Part shown: positions 35,881 through 43,714 of the stretch, one piece after another
Layout: every line of letters begins with the position of its first letter
Numbering within the stretch: the stretch's first letter is position 1
Assembly: GCF_003590855.1 (NCBI RefSeq)
Contig: NZ_QYUP01000088.1
Span: forward strand, 1 to 44,477
Source: Massilia cavernae
GTDB taxonomy: Bacteria > Pseudomonadota > Gammaproteobacteria > Burkholderiales > Burkholderiaceae_D
Reading direction: 5' to 3'
DNA: 44,477 nt
Notes under the pieces: model-generated
Databases searched by the model: none
Seen by the model: the letters and a program-made list of their open reading frames with translations, nothing else
What the model was told of the DNA's origin: nothing
Program-made: the position numbers and the translations under genes

Positions 35881-36282
35881 ATGCGCAAAACTGCTTTCCT
35901 GATACTCTGCGCGACCGCAGTCGTGCTCTCGATTGCCCATGCCGCCGATCCGTCGTCCGACCCGTATGGCCTATGGAAACCGCTCCAAGGCGCAATCTAC
36001 AAAGTCCATTCCGGCATAGTCGCTGATCGTACACCACCGACACCTAATGACCGTAAGCTGACTGTGCTTGTTGACGGCAAGACGGCGAAGGACATATTCG
36101 ATTCATTAGGCCCCGACCTCCCAGACACGTGCAGCGGGGAGAAGGGCGACCGACTTCGAGACAAGAAGGGTATTCATTGCAGCTACACGGCGCAGGACAA
36201 AGGGACGAAGGACGGCCCATATCGGTGCTGGATTGGGCTCGATCTTCGGACCGGCGATAGCGTCGGGACCGTCAGTTGTTGA
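35881..36282 (+). CDS. Exported small protein, candidate immunity protein
   Basis: 133 residues with a Sec signal peptide (MRKTAFLILCATAVVLSIAHA, predicted cut before ADPSS). The mature protein is about 112 residues with four Cys (TCSGEKG, HCSYTA, RCWIG and the last residue), enough for two disulfides in the periplasm. No known family recognised. It starts one base after the peptidase stop, so it is translationally linked. Position, size and export match immunity proteins that neutralise periplasm-acting T6SS effectors; this is inferred from context only. Confidence 0.75.
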   Translation: MRKTAFLILCATAVVLSIAHAADPSSDPYGLWKPLQGAIYKVHSGIVADRTPPTPNDRKLTVLVDGKTAKDIFDSLGPDLPDTCSGEKGDRLRDKKGIHCSYTAQDKGTKDGPYRCWIGLDLRTGDSVGTVSC

Positions 36283-36348
36283 GTGCCTCTTGGGTATGTC
36301 CGAACGGGGCTTCTGCACCAAAACACGGTGTGCACAACAACATACCAG

Positions 36349-36633
36349 TACCATCTCGAGCATGAACCAGTGCCTGGCGTGGGCGTCGCCGCGTGAAAAA
36401 TCAGGCAGGCAGCAGGACTTGTGGAAGTAGATGCTGCCGTTGGGAGACATCGCGCAATTGCGGGGCCGCATGCCGAACGGCAGGTAACGGCGGCTGAATA
36501 TCCGCGCGTAATCGACCGCGTCGCCGAACAGCGAGCGCGCCATGGCGATCTCGCCTTCGGTCAGCGGCCGGTCGAGGCGCATCTGTGCGCGCACTGCCGG
36601 CTTGACGCAGATGTGCGGCGGTTCGTTATGCAT
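36349..36633 (-). pseudogene. Vgr-related gene, truncated copy
   Basis: Matches the first 95 or so residues of the intact 30146-30727 gene, from [16 protein letters not shown] to HARHWFM, then diverges exactly where the zinc motif should be: HEMVHVW becomes LEMVLVC. Beyond 36348 the sequence is island DNA. Two codons are also missing relative to the intact copy (YARIFSRRY versus [11 protein letters not shown]). Non-functional. Confidence 0.85.
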
Positions 36634-36790
36634 CCACGATTCTAGCGCGGCGCACCTTTTGCACGCGCCGCGTTCGTTTGCGTCAGCGCAGTGCGGCAGC
36701 CGCCTTTGCCAGTTCGGTAATGCGCGCCCAGTCACCGGCCTGGATCGCGTCCTTCGGGGTAAGCCAGGAGCCGCCCACGCAGGCCACGTT
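36349..36790 (-). repeat. Right direct repeat flanking the island
   Basis: Partner of 30439-30870, same orientation, about 5.9 kb apart. It includes the truncated vgr-related copy and the 3' end of the intact eda. Confidence 0.85.
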
Positions 36791-37306
36791 CTTGCAAGCG
36801 AGGAATTGCGGCGCGGTGTCGATCGAGATGCCGCCAGTCGGGCAGAAGGTCACGTCGGGCAGCGGCCCTCCGATCGCGTTCAGCATCCCGACGCCGCCCG
36901 CCGGCACTGCCGGGAACAACTTCAGCTGGCGGAAACCCGCTTCGCGCGCTGCCATCACTTCCGACGGCGTCATCACGCCCGGCAGCAGCGGCAGGCCGCT
37001 TTTCTTCGATGCTTCGATCAGGGCCGGGGTCAGGCCGGGCGACACGCCGAATACCGCGCCGGCGTCGCGCGCGGCGGCGAATTCCTCGGGCTGGGTCAGG
37101 GTGCCGACGCCGACGATTGCGCCCGGCACCTGGGCCATCGCGCGGATCGCGCCCAGGCCGTGCTGGGTGCGCAGCGTCACTTCAAGTACGCGGATGCCGC
37201 CCGCGACAAGCGCTTGGGCCAGCGGCACTGCATGTTCAGGATCGTCGATGGCGATTACCGGGATAACGCTCGCCGAGCGCATGATGTCGAGTAGGGTCAT
37301 GGTCAT
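36683..37306 (-). CDS. eda: KDPG aldolase (2-dehydro-3-deoxyphosphogluconate aldolase)
   Basis: Last step of the Entner-Doudoroff pathway: KDPG to pyruvate + glyceraldehyde-3-phosphate. 207 residues, class I aldolase. The catalytic base Glu is in VLEVTLRT and the Schiff-base Lys in FRQLKLFPAVPAGG. The phosphate-binding end is CPTGGISIDTAPQFLA. The start MTMTLLDIM at 37306 is 13 bp after the edd stop, so the two are co-transcribed. Relics of this gene are found at 30776-30890 and 34374-34432. Confidence 0.96.
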   Translation of the reverse strand: MTMTLLDIMRSASVIPVIAIDDPEHAVPLAQALVAGGIRVLEVTLRTQHGLGAIRAMAQVPGAIVGVGTLTQPEEFAAARDAGAVFGVSPGLTPALIEASKKSGLPLLPGVMTPSEVMAAREAGFRQLKLFPAVPAGGVGMLNAIGGPLPDVTFCPTGGISIDTAPQFLACKNVACVGGSWLTPKDAIQAGDWARITELAKAAAALR

Positions 37307-37319
37307 TTTGGGTTCTTGT

Positions 37320-39215
37320 TCAAAAGTCTTCATCGGAGCCCGGCACCGTGTTGCCGATGTCCGCGCCTTCGTGCACGTTGAGGGTACTCGGGATCGGCGC
37401 CGGCAGCGGGAACGTCGCCGCGCCCTTCTCCGCCTCGCTGATCGTACTGCGGTACATCGCGAACAGCTCGCGTCCCATGCCTACCTGGCAGGAGCCCAGG
37501 TCGGCGGTGGCTTGCGTACGCGACGCCCAGACTTCGGCCGGCACCAGCGCTTCCAGCGTGCCGGTTCCCGCGTCGAGGCGGATGATGTCGCCGTCGCGCA
37601 CCAGCCCGAGCGGGCCGCCCGCCAGGATCTCGGGCGACACGTGGATCGCCGCAGGCACCTTGCCCGAAGCGCCCGACATGCGGCCGTCGGTGACCAGCGC
37701 CACGTGGCGACCAGCGTCCTGCAGGTTGGCCAGTGCCGGGGTAAGCGCATGCAGCTCGGGCATGCCGTTGGCGCGCGGGCCCTGGAAGCGGATCACTGCG
37801 ACGAAGTCGCGGTCCAGCCGTCCGGCCTTGTAGGCGTGCATGAAGGCTTCCTGCGAATCGAAGGTCAGCGCGGGCGCTTCCACCACGCGGTGTTCCACCT
37901 TCACTGCCGACACCTTCATCACGGCGCGGCCCAGGTTGCCGTCGACCAGCACCATGCCGCCGTCGGCCGAGAATGGCGCGCTGGCAGGGCGCAGCACGCT
38001 GTCGTCGCCGGTGATTTCGGGGGCCGGCTTCCAGACCACTTTATCGCCGTCGAGGAAAGGCTCGGTGCAGTGGGCGCGCAGGCCCTTGCCGAGGATGGTC
38101 GTCACGTCGTCGTGCAGCAGGCCGGCGTCGAGCAGTTCGCGGATCACGAAACCGGTGCCGCCGGCTGCGTGGAAGTGGTTCACGTCGGCGTCGCCGTTCG
38201 GGTAGATACGGGTCAGCATCGGAATGACGGCCGACAGTTCGTTGAAGTCGTCCCAGTCAATCACGATGCCGGCCGCGCGCGCGATCGCCACCAGGTGCAG
38301 GGTGTGGTTGGTCGAGCCGCCGGTGGCCAGCAGGCCGATGATGGCGTTGACCATGCATTTCTCGTCGACCACCTGGCCGACCGGGATGTACTCGCCCTGC
38401 TCGGTGATCGCCACCGCGCGCTGCGCGGCGGCCGCGGTCAGCGCGTCGCGCAGCGGGGTGCCCGGCGTGATGAAGGCGGCGCCCGGCAGGTGCAGGCCCA
38501 TGATCTCCATCAGCATCTGATTGCTGTTGGCGGTGCCGTAGAAGGTGCAGGTGCCGGCGCCGTGGTAGGACGCGGCTTCGTTCTCGAGCAGCTCTTCACG
38601 CGTGGCCTTGCCCTGCGCGTACAGCTGGCGGATGCGCGCCTTTTCCTTGTTGGAGATCCCGGTCGTCATCGGGCCGGCCGGCACGAATACCGCCGGCAGG
38701 TGGCCGAAGTGCAGCGCGCCGATCAGCAGGCCCGGGACGATCTTGTCGCATACGCCCAGGTACAGGACCGAGTCGAACATATTGTGGGACAGCGCGACCG
38801 CGGTGCCCATCGCGATGGCGTCGCGCGAGAACAGCGACAGCTCCATGCCGGGCTGGCCCTGGGTGACGCCGTCGCACATGGCAGGCACGCCGCCCGCGAA
38901 CTGGGCCACCGCGTCGACCTTGCGCACGGCGTCCTTGATAATCGCCGGGAAGGATTCGAACGGCTGGTGCGCGGACAGCATGTCGTTGTACGAGGAGACG
39001 ATGGCGACCGACGGCTTCTTGAATTCCTTCAGTTTCAGCTTGTCGTTGGCCGGGAAGGCGGCGAAGCCGTGGGCCAGGTTGGTGCAAGACAGCGCGCCGC
39101 GCTGCACGCCCTGCATGCGCGCCGCGTCGAGGTGGGCCAGGTAGGCCGTGCGCGAGGGCCGGCTGCGCTGGATTATCCGGTTCGTCACCGCTTCAACTAC
39201 GGGATGCAAGGCCAT
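37320..39215 (-). CDS. edd: 6-phosphogluconate dehydratase
   Basis: Converts 6-phosphogluconate to KDPG; Fe-S enzyme of the IlvD/Edd family, 631 residues. Iron-sulfur Cys candidates lie in [19 protein letters not shown] and [12 protein letters not shown]. Other family stretches are [41 protein letters not shown] and [15 protein letters not shown] 39215 ([14 protein letters not shown]) follows a HexR-like palindrome by 25 bp. First gene of edd-eda. Confidence 0.96.
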   Translation of the reverse strand: MALHPVVEAVTNRIIQRSRPSRTAYLAHLDAARMQGVQRGALSCTNLAHGFAAFPANDKLKLKEFKKPSVAIVSSYNDMLSAHQPFESFPAIIKDAVRKVDAVAQFAGGVPAMCDGVTQGQPGMELSLFSRDAIAMGTAVALSHNMFDSVLYLGVCDKIVPGLLIGALHFGHLPAVFVPAGPMTTGISNKEKARIRQLYAQGKATREELLENEAASYHGAGTCTFYGTANSNQMLMEIMGLHLPGAAFITPGTPLRDALTAAAAQRAVAITEQGEYIPVGQVVDEKCMVNAIIGLLATGGSTNHTLHLVAIARAAGIVIDWDDFNELSAVIPMLTRIYPNGDADVNHFHAAGGTGFVIRELLDAGLLHDDVTTILGKGLRAHCTEPFLDGDKVVWKPAPEITGDDSVLRPASAPFSADGGMVLVDGNLGRAVMKVSAVKVEHRVVEAPALTFDSQEAFMHAYKAGRLDRDFVAVIRFQGPRANGMPELHALTPALANLQDAGRHVALVTDGRMSGASGKVPAAIHVSPEILAGGPLGLVRDGDIIRLDAGTGTLEALVPAEVWASRTQATADLGSCQVGMGRELFAMYRSTISEAEKGAATFPLPAPIPSTLNVHEGADIGNTVPGSDEDF

Positions 39216-39240
39216 GATCGTTCCTTTTGAATTAATTTCC

Positions 39241-39255
39241 TGAAATTTTACTACA
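39241..39255 (-). promoter_or_regulatory. HexR-like operator of edd-eda
   Basis: TGAAATTTTACTACA (minus strand TGTAGTAAAATTTCA) resembles HexR sites of the form TGTAGTAAATTTACA. It lies 25 bp before the edd ATG, so bound HexR would block the transcript start or early elongation. Confidence 0.75.
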
Positions 39256-39377
39256 GTTTGGGCTTGTGAACACAAAGTCTTCCATTCGCATGGTGAATTA
39301 ACGCGACGCGTTTATCCGCGCGACGCCGGGCCCTTCCCACAGCAAGAGGCGTTCGATCACGATTTTTTACTCAACTT

Positions 39378-39392
39378 TGTAGTGAATTTACG
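39378..39392 (+). promoter_or_regulatory. HexR-like operator of pgi
   Basis: TGTAGTGAATTTACG differs from the zwf-upstream palindrome at two positions. It lies 73 bp before the pgi ATG, in the divergent edd/pgi region. Confidence 0.7.
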
Positions 39393-39465
39393 CGATTATC
39401 ATGTATGATTCGATAATCTTACGCGCAGTGCGCGGCCAGCCCTCCATCTCCTAAACGTCAAAGAT

Positions 39466-41109
39466 ATGCGCCAGCCTTCCCTTACCCAGACCGCCAGCTT
39501 CCAGGCCCTCGAAACCCACGCCATCGATGCGGAAGACTGGCAGATGCGCGGCCTGTTCGCGGCCGATGCCGAGCGCTTCCCGAAGCTGACCGTCGACGCC
39601 GCGGGACTCTTTCTAGACTATTCAAAAAACCGGCTTGACGGGCGCACGCTTGAACTGCTGGTGGACCTCGCGCGCGAACGCGGCGTCGAGGAGCGCCGCG
39701 ACGCCATGTTCGCCGGCGAAAAGATCAACACCACCGAAGGCCGCGCCGTGCTGCACACCGCCCTGCGCTCGCCGCGCACCACCGAGCTGGTGGTCGACGG
39801 CCAGGACGTCATCGCCGACGTCCACAAGGTGCTCGACCGCGTCCGCGCTTTCTCCGACGCGGTGCGCGCCGGCACCTGGCTGGGTTACTCGGGCAAGCCG
39901 ATCACCGACATCGTCAACATCGGCATCGGCGGCTCCGACCTGGGCCCGAAAATGGTGTGCCTGGCATTACGCCAGTACAGCCACCCGCGCCTGGCCATGC
40001 ACTTCGTGTCCAACGTCGACGGCCACGACATCGACGCAGCGCTGGCGAAAGTGAATCCCGAAACCACGCTGTTCATCGTCGCGTCCAAGACCTTCACCAC
40101 CGCCGAAACCATGATGAACGCGCAGACCGCGCGCGCCTGGTACCTGCAGCATGGGCCGGAGTCCGAACTGGCGCGCCACTTCGTGGCGGCATCGACCAAC
40201 CTTGATGCGATCAAGGCCTTCGGCATCGACCCGGCCAACATGTTCCCGTTCTGGGACTGGGTCGGCGGCCGCTATTCGGTATGGTCGGCGATCGGCCTGC
40301 CGATCGCGCTGGCCGTGGGCTTCGGCTACTTCAGCGACCTGCTGAACGGCGCGCACGCGATGGACCAGCACTTCAAGGAAGCGCCGCTCGACAAGAACAT
40401 GCCCGCCCTGCTTGGCCTGATCGGCTTCTGGAACCGCCAGTTCCTCGACTGCGAGTCGGTCTCCATCGCGCCCTATCACCAGGACCTGAACCGCTTCCCG
40501 GCTTACCTGCAGCAGCTCGAGATGGAAAGCAACGGCAAGCGCGTGACACGCGACGGCCACCCGGTCGACACCGAAACCTGCCCTGTCATCTGGGGCGACT
40601 GCGGCACCAACGGCCAGCATGCCTACTTCCAGCTGCTGCACCAGGGTACAGAGGTCACGCCGATCGACTTCATCGCCGCGCTGCGCCCCGCGCACGAGTA
40701 CGAGAACCACCACGCCGCCCTGCTGGCGAACTGCTTCGCCCAGTCGGAAGCCTTCATGAAGGGCAAGACGCTGGACGAGGTGCGCGCCGACCTGCAGCAG
40801 CAGGGATTGTCGCCGGCCGAAGTCGAGCGCCTGGCGCCGCACAAGACCTTCCCCGGCAACCGCCCGAGCAACACCATCCTGATGGAATACCTGAACCCGT
40901 ACACACTGGGCGCGCTCATCGCACTGTACGAGCACAAGACCTTCGTGCAGGGCGTGATCTGGGACGTCAACAGCTTCGACCAGTGGGGCGTCGAGCTGGG
41001 CAAGGTGCTGGCGAAGAACATCGAGGCGGAGCTGACCGGCGAAGCCAAACCAGAACGGCACGACAGCTCCACCAACGGCCTGATCGCGATGGCCAAGGCG
41101 GCGACCTGA
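39466..41109 (+). CDS. pgi: Glucose-6-phosphate isomerase
   Basis: Interconverts glucose-6-phosphate and fructose-6-phosphate; 547 residues, the long bacterial form. Family signatures are GIGGSDLGPKMV, SKTFTTAETM, FPFWDWVGGRYSVWSAIGLP and the C-terminal NTILMEYLNPYTLGALIALY…WDVNSFDQWGVELGK. Here it probably recycles fructose-6-phosphate into the Entner-Doudoroff route. It is followed 2 bp later by the lactonase gene, so the two are translationally close. Confidence 0.97.
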   Translation: MRQPSLTQTASFQALETHAIDAEDWQMRGLFAADAERFPKLTVDAAGLFLDYSKNRLDGRTLELLVDLARERGVEERRDAMFAGEKINTTEGRAVLHTALRSPRTTELVVDGQDVIADVHKVLDRVRAFSDAVRAGTWLGYSGKPITDIVNIGIGGSDLGPKMVCLALRQYSHPRLAMHFVSNVDGHDIDAALAKVNPETTLFIVASKTFTTAETMMNAQTARAWYLQHGPESELARHFVAASTNLDAIKAFGIDPANMFPFWDWVGGRYSVWSAIGLPIALAVGFGYFSDLLNGAHAMDQHFKEAPLDKNMPALLGLIGFWNRQFLDCESVSIAPYHQDLNRFPAYLQQLEMESNGKRVTRDGHPVDTETCPVIWGDCGTNGQHAYFQLLHQGTEVTPIDFIAALRPAHEYENHHAALLANCFAQSEAFMKGKTLDEVRADLQQQGLSPAEVERLAPHKTFPGNRPSNTILMEYLNPYTLGALIALYEHKTFVQGVIWDVNSFDQWGVELGKVLAKNIEAELTGEAKPERHDSSTNGLIAMAKAAT

Positions 41110-41111
41110 CC

Positions 41112-42011
41112 ATGACTTCCATGACCCAGCACCCATTCGAAGTAGCCTACGATGCGCCGATGAGCGTGGGCGAAAGCCCGCTCTGGCATCCGACCGAATC
41201 GAGCCTGTACTGGGTCGATATCAACGGCTTCACCATCCACCGGCTGAACCAGCTGACCGGGACCCATGACGAATGGCGCCTGCCGTCCGAACCGACCGCC
41301 CTGGCGCTGTGCGCCACCGGCGGGCTGGTGGTGGCGATGCGCGCCGGCTTCTTCCACTTCAATCCGCAGGACGGTGCGCTGGCCGAAATCGCGCCGGCCC
41401 CGTACGATACCAGCACCACGCGCTTCAACGACGGCCGCGTCGATGCGGCCGGCCGGTTCTGGGTCGGCACCATGTACGAACCGCGCGACCAGCAGGCCGC
41501 GCAGATGTTCTGCCTCGACAAAGGCGAAGTGAAACTGAAGTGGTCGGGCGGGATGACGGTGTCGAACGGACTGGCGTTTTCGCTCGACGCCACCGCGATG
41601 TACCACGCCGACACCACCAGCCACCGGGTCGACCGCTACGATTTCGACGCCGCCACCGGCACCGCCTCGCATCCATCGCGCTTCCAGCAGTTCTCGACCG
41701 ACAAGGCCCGCAACTACGGCGGCCGCCCCGATGGCGCGGCCGTCGACAGCGAAGGCGCCTACTGGGTCGCCATGATCGAAGGCGCGGGCCTGCTGCGCTT
41801 CGCGCCCGATGGCGAGCTGCTGGACGAACTGCAGCTGCCGGTGCGCTGCCCGACCATGATGGCGTTCGGCGGCGACGACCTGCGTACCCTTTTCATCACC
41901 AGCCTGGGCCACCGTCCAGCCGAGGAAATCGCGCAGTTCCCATTAACCGGCCGCCTGCTGTCGTTGCGCGTCGACGTCCCGGGCCGCGTTGAGAATGCGT
42001 ACCAGCCATGA
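41112..42011 (+). CDS. SMP-30/gluconolactonase-family lactonase
   Basis: Six-bladed propeller hydrolase of the SMP-30/regucalcin family, 299 residues. Metal ligands are visible: Glu in VGESPLWHP, Asn in SNGLAFS and Asp in GRPDGAAVD; RFNDGRVDAAGRFWVGTM is a further family motif. Family members open sugar lactones. Between pgi and zwf it may hydrolyse 6-phosphogluconolactone or gluconolactone; no classical pgl (NagB-like) gene is seen in the window. The start at ATG 41112 is 2 bp after pgi; ATG 41121 is possible. No signal peptide. Confidence 0.88.
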   Translation: MTSMTQHPFEVAYDAPMSVGESPLWHPTESSLYWVDINGFTIHRLNQLTGTHDEWRLPSEPTALALCATGGLVVAMRAGFFHFNPQDGALAEIAPAPYDTSTTRFNDGRVDAAGRFWVGTMYEPRDQQAAQMFCLDKGEVKLKWSGGMTVSNGLAFSLDATAMYHADTTSHRVDRYDFDAATGTASHPSRFQQFSTDKARNYGGRPDGAAVDSEGAYWVAMIEGAGLLRFAPDGELLDELQLPVRCPTMMAFGGDDLRTLFITSLGHRPAEEIAQFPLTGRLLSLRVDVPGRVENAYQP

Positions 42012-42126
42012 TGCCGGGTCGAGTCGATGCAGCTGTCGGCGAAGGCACCCTGATCCGCGCGCCAGGATCCCGGCGCCAAGGTAATGGGAAAATTTGTAGT
42101 ATATTTTCTTGCAAACTCGATTTCTA

Positions 42127-42141
42127 TGTAGTAAATTTACA
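42127..42141 (+). promoter_or_regulatory. HexR operator of zwf
   Basis: TGTAGTAAATTTACA, a near-perfect palindrome and the best HexR-like site in the window, 92 bp before the zwf ATG. A weaker look-alike, TGTAGTATATTTTCT, lies at 42095-42109. Confidence 0.85.
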
Positions 42142-42233
42142 TAAATAGCCCCAATCACGCTTCTTGCGTACGCCAGCGCGGCGTCGGGCACTGCATTATC
42201 TCCATCGGCACCTACTTTCTGCGATAACACACT

Positions 42234-43700
42234 ATGGCTCTTAACGATTTCGACCTCGTTCTCTTTGGCGGCAGCGGCGACCTGGCGATGCGCAAACTGC
42301 TCCCGGCGATGTACTCCCGCGACGTCTGCAACGACCTGCCGCCGACCGCGCGCATCATTTGCGTGGGCCGCCATGAATGGTCGCAGGACGAATTCCTGCA
42401 CAGCGTCGAAAAGAACTCCAAGCCGCACCTGAAGGCGGTCGACCAGGCCGCCTGGGCCAAGTTCATCCAGCGGATCGTCTACGTGTCGCTCAACGCGACC
42501 GACGCTTCCACCTATGCCCCGCTGGTCGAGGCGCTGCGCGATGACGCGTCGCTGACCCGCGTGTACTACCTGGCCACCCCGCCGCACCTGTTCGCGAAAA
42601 TCTGCGACAACCTGGCCGCCACCGGCCTGGCGACCGCGAATTCGCGCGTGGTGCTGGAAAAGCCGCTCGGCCGCGACCTTGCCAGCGCCAAGCAGATCAA
42701 CGCCGAAGTCGGCAAGGTGTTCTCGGAATCGCAGATCTTCCGTATCGACCACTACCTCGGCAAGGAAACCGTGCAGAACCTGCTGGCCCTGCGCTTCGGG
42801 AACATCCTGTTCGAGCCGCTGTGGCGCCGCGAATGGATCTCGGACGTGCAAATCACCATCGCCGAAAAGATCGGCGTCGGCAACCGCATGGGTTACTACG
42901 ACACTTCCGGCGCGCTGCGCGACATGCTGCAGAACCACCTGCTGCAGCTGCTCTGTATCGTGGCGATGGAGCCGCCAACATCGATCGCGCCGGACGCCGT
43001 GCGCGACGCCAAGCTGCAGGTACTGCGCTCGCTCAAGCGCTTCACCCCGACCACGCTGGCGCAGAATATCGTGCGCGGCCAGTACCGCGCCGGCCACGTC
43101 GACGGCGCCGCGGTGCCGAGCTACCGCGACGAACCGGATGCACCGGCACAGTCGCGCACCGAAACCTTCGTCGCGATAAAAGCCGAGATCGACACCTGGC
43201 GCTGGGCCGGCGTGCCGTTCTACCTGCGCACCGGCAAGCGCATGCACGACCGCCTGGCGGAAATCGTGGTGCGCTTCAAGCCGATCCCGCATTCGATCTT
43301 CAACCAGCCGAACAACAGCTTCCAGCCGAACAGCCTGGTCATCCGCCTGCAGCCGGACGAAGGCCTGCGCATGAACCTGATGGCCAAGACGCCGGGCGAC
43401 GGCATGCGCCTGAAGCAGGCCGAGCTCGAACTCGACTTCAAGGAGCAGTTCAAGGCGCCGCGCATGGAAGCCTACGAACGCCTGCTGCTCGACGTGCTGC
43501 GCGGCCAGCTGACGCTGTTCATGCGCGGCGACGAGCTGGAAGCGGCCTGGGATTGGGTCGAACCTATCCTCAACCATTGGGAGCATGAAGACAGCATGCC
43601 GATCCCGTACACCTCCGGGACCTGGGGACCAGCCGCATCGTCGGCCCTGATCGGCCGCGATGGACTCCAGTGGCGCGAAGAAGCGCTGCCTGAAGACTGA
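42234..43700 (+). CDS. zwf: Glucose-6-phosphate 1-dehydrogenase
   Basis: Oxidises glucose-6-phosphate to 6-phosphogluconolactone, making NADPH or NADH; 488 residues. The nucleotide loop is FGGSGDLAMRKLLPA (about 11-25) and the substrate motif RIDHYLGKE. Others are LEKPLGRDL and VPFYLRTGKRM. ATG 42234 gives the standard N-terminus MALNDFDLVLFGGSGDLA. The own promoter with a HexR site lies upstream; hexR follows 14 bp after the stop. Confidence 0.97.
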   Translation: MALNDFDLVLFGGSGDLAMRKLLPAMYSRDVCNDLPPTARIICVGRHEWSQDEFLHSVEKNSKPHLKAVDQAAWAKFIQRIVYVSLNATDASTYAPLVEALRDDASLTRVYYLATPPHLFAKICDNLAATGLATANSRVVLEKPLGRDLASAKQINAEVGKVFSESQIFRIDHYLGKETVQNLLALRFGNILFEPLWRREWISDVQITIAEKIGVGNRMGYYDTSGALRDMLQNHLLQLLCIVAMEPPTSIAPDAVRDAKLQVLRSLKRFTPTTLAQNIVRGQYRAGHVDGAAVPSYRDEPDAPAQSRTETFVAIKAEIDTWRWAGVPFYLRTGKRMHDRLAEIVVRFKPIPHSIFNQPNNSFQPNSLVIRLQPDEGLRMNLMAKTPGDGMRLKQAELELDFKEQFKAPRMEAYERLLLDVLRGQLTLFMRGDELEAAWDWVEPILNHWEHEDSMPIPYTSGTWGPAASSALIGRDGLQWREEALPED

Positions 43701-43714
43701 ACGGAGCGCCGACC

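Noticed and set aside
36106..36348. Minus-strand extension of the truncated vgr-related frame under the immunity gene
   Set aside because: Beyond 36348 the sequence is the antisense of the exported protein gene and shows no homology to the vgr-related family.
42095..42109. Second HexR site upstream of zwf
   Set aside because: The left half matches but the right half (TTTTCT) is poor; mentioned only as a look-alike.
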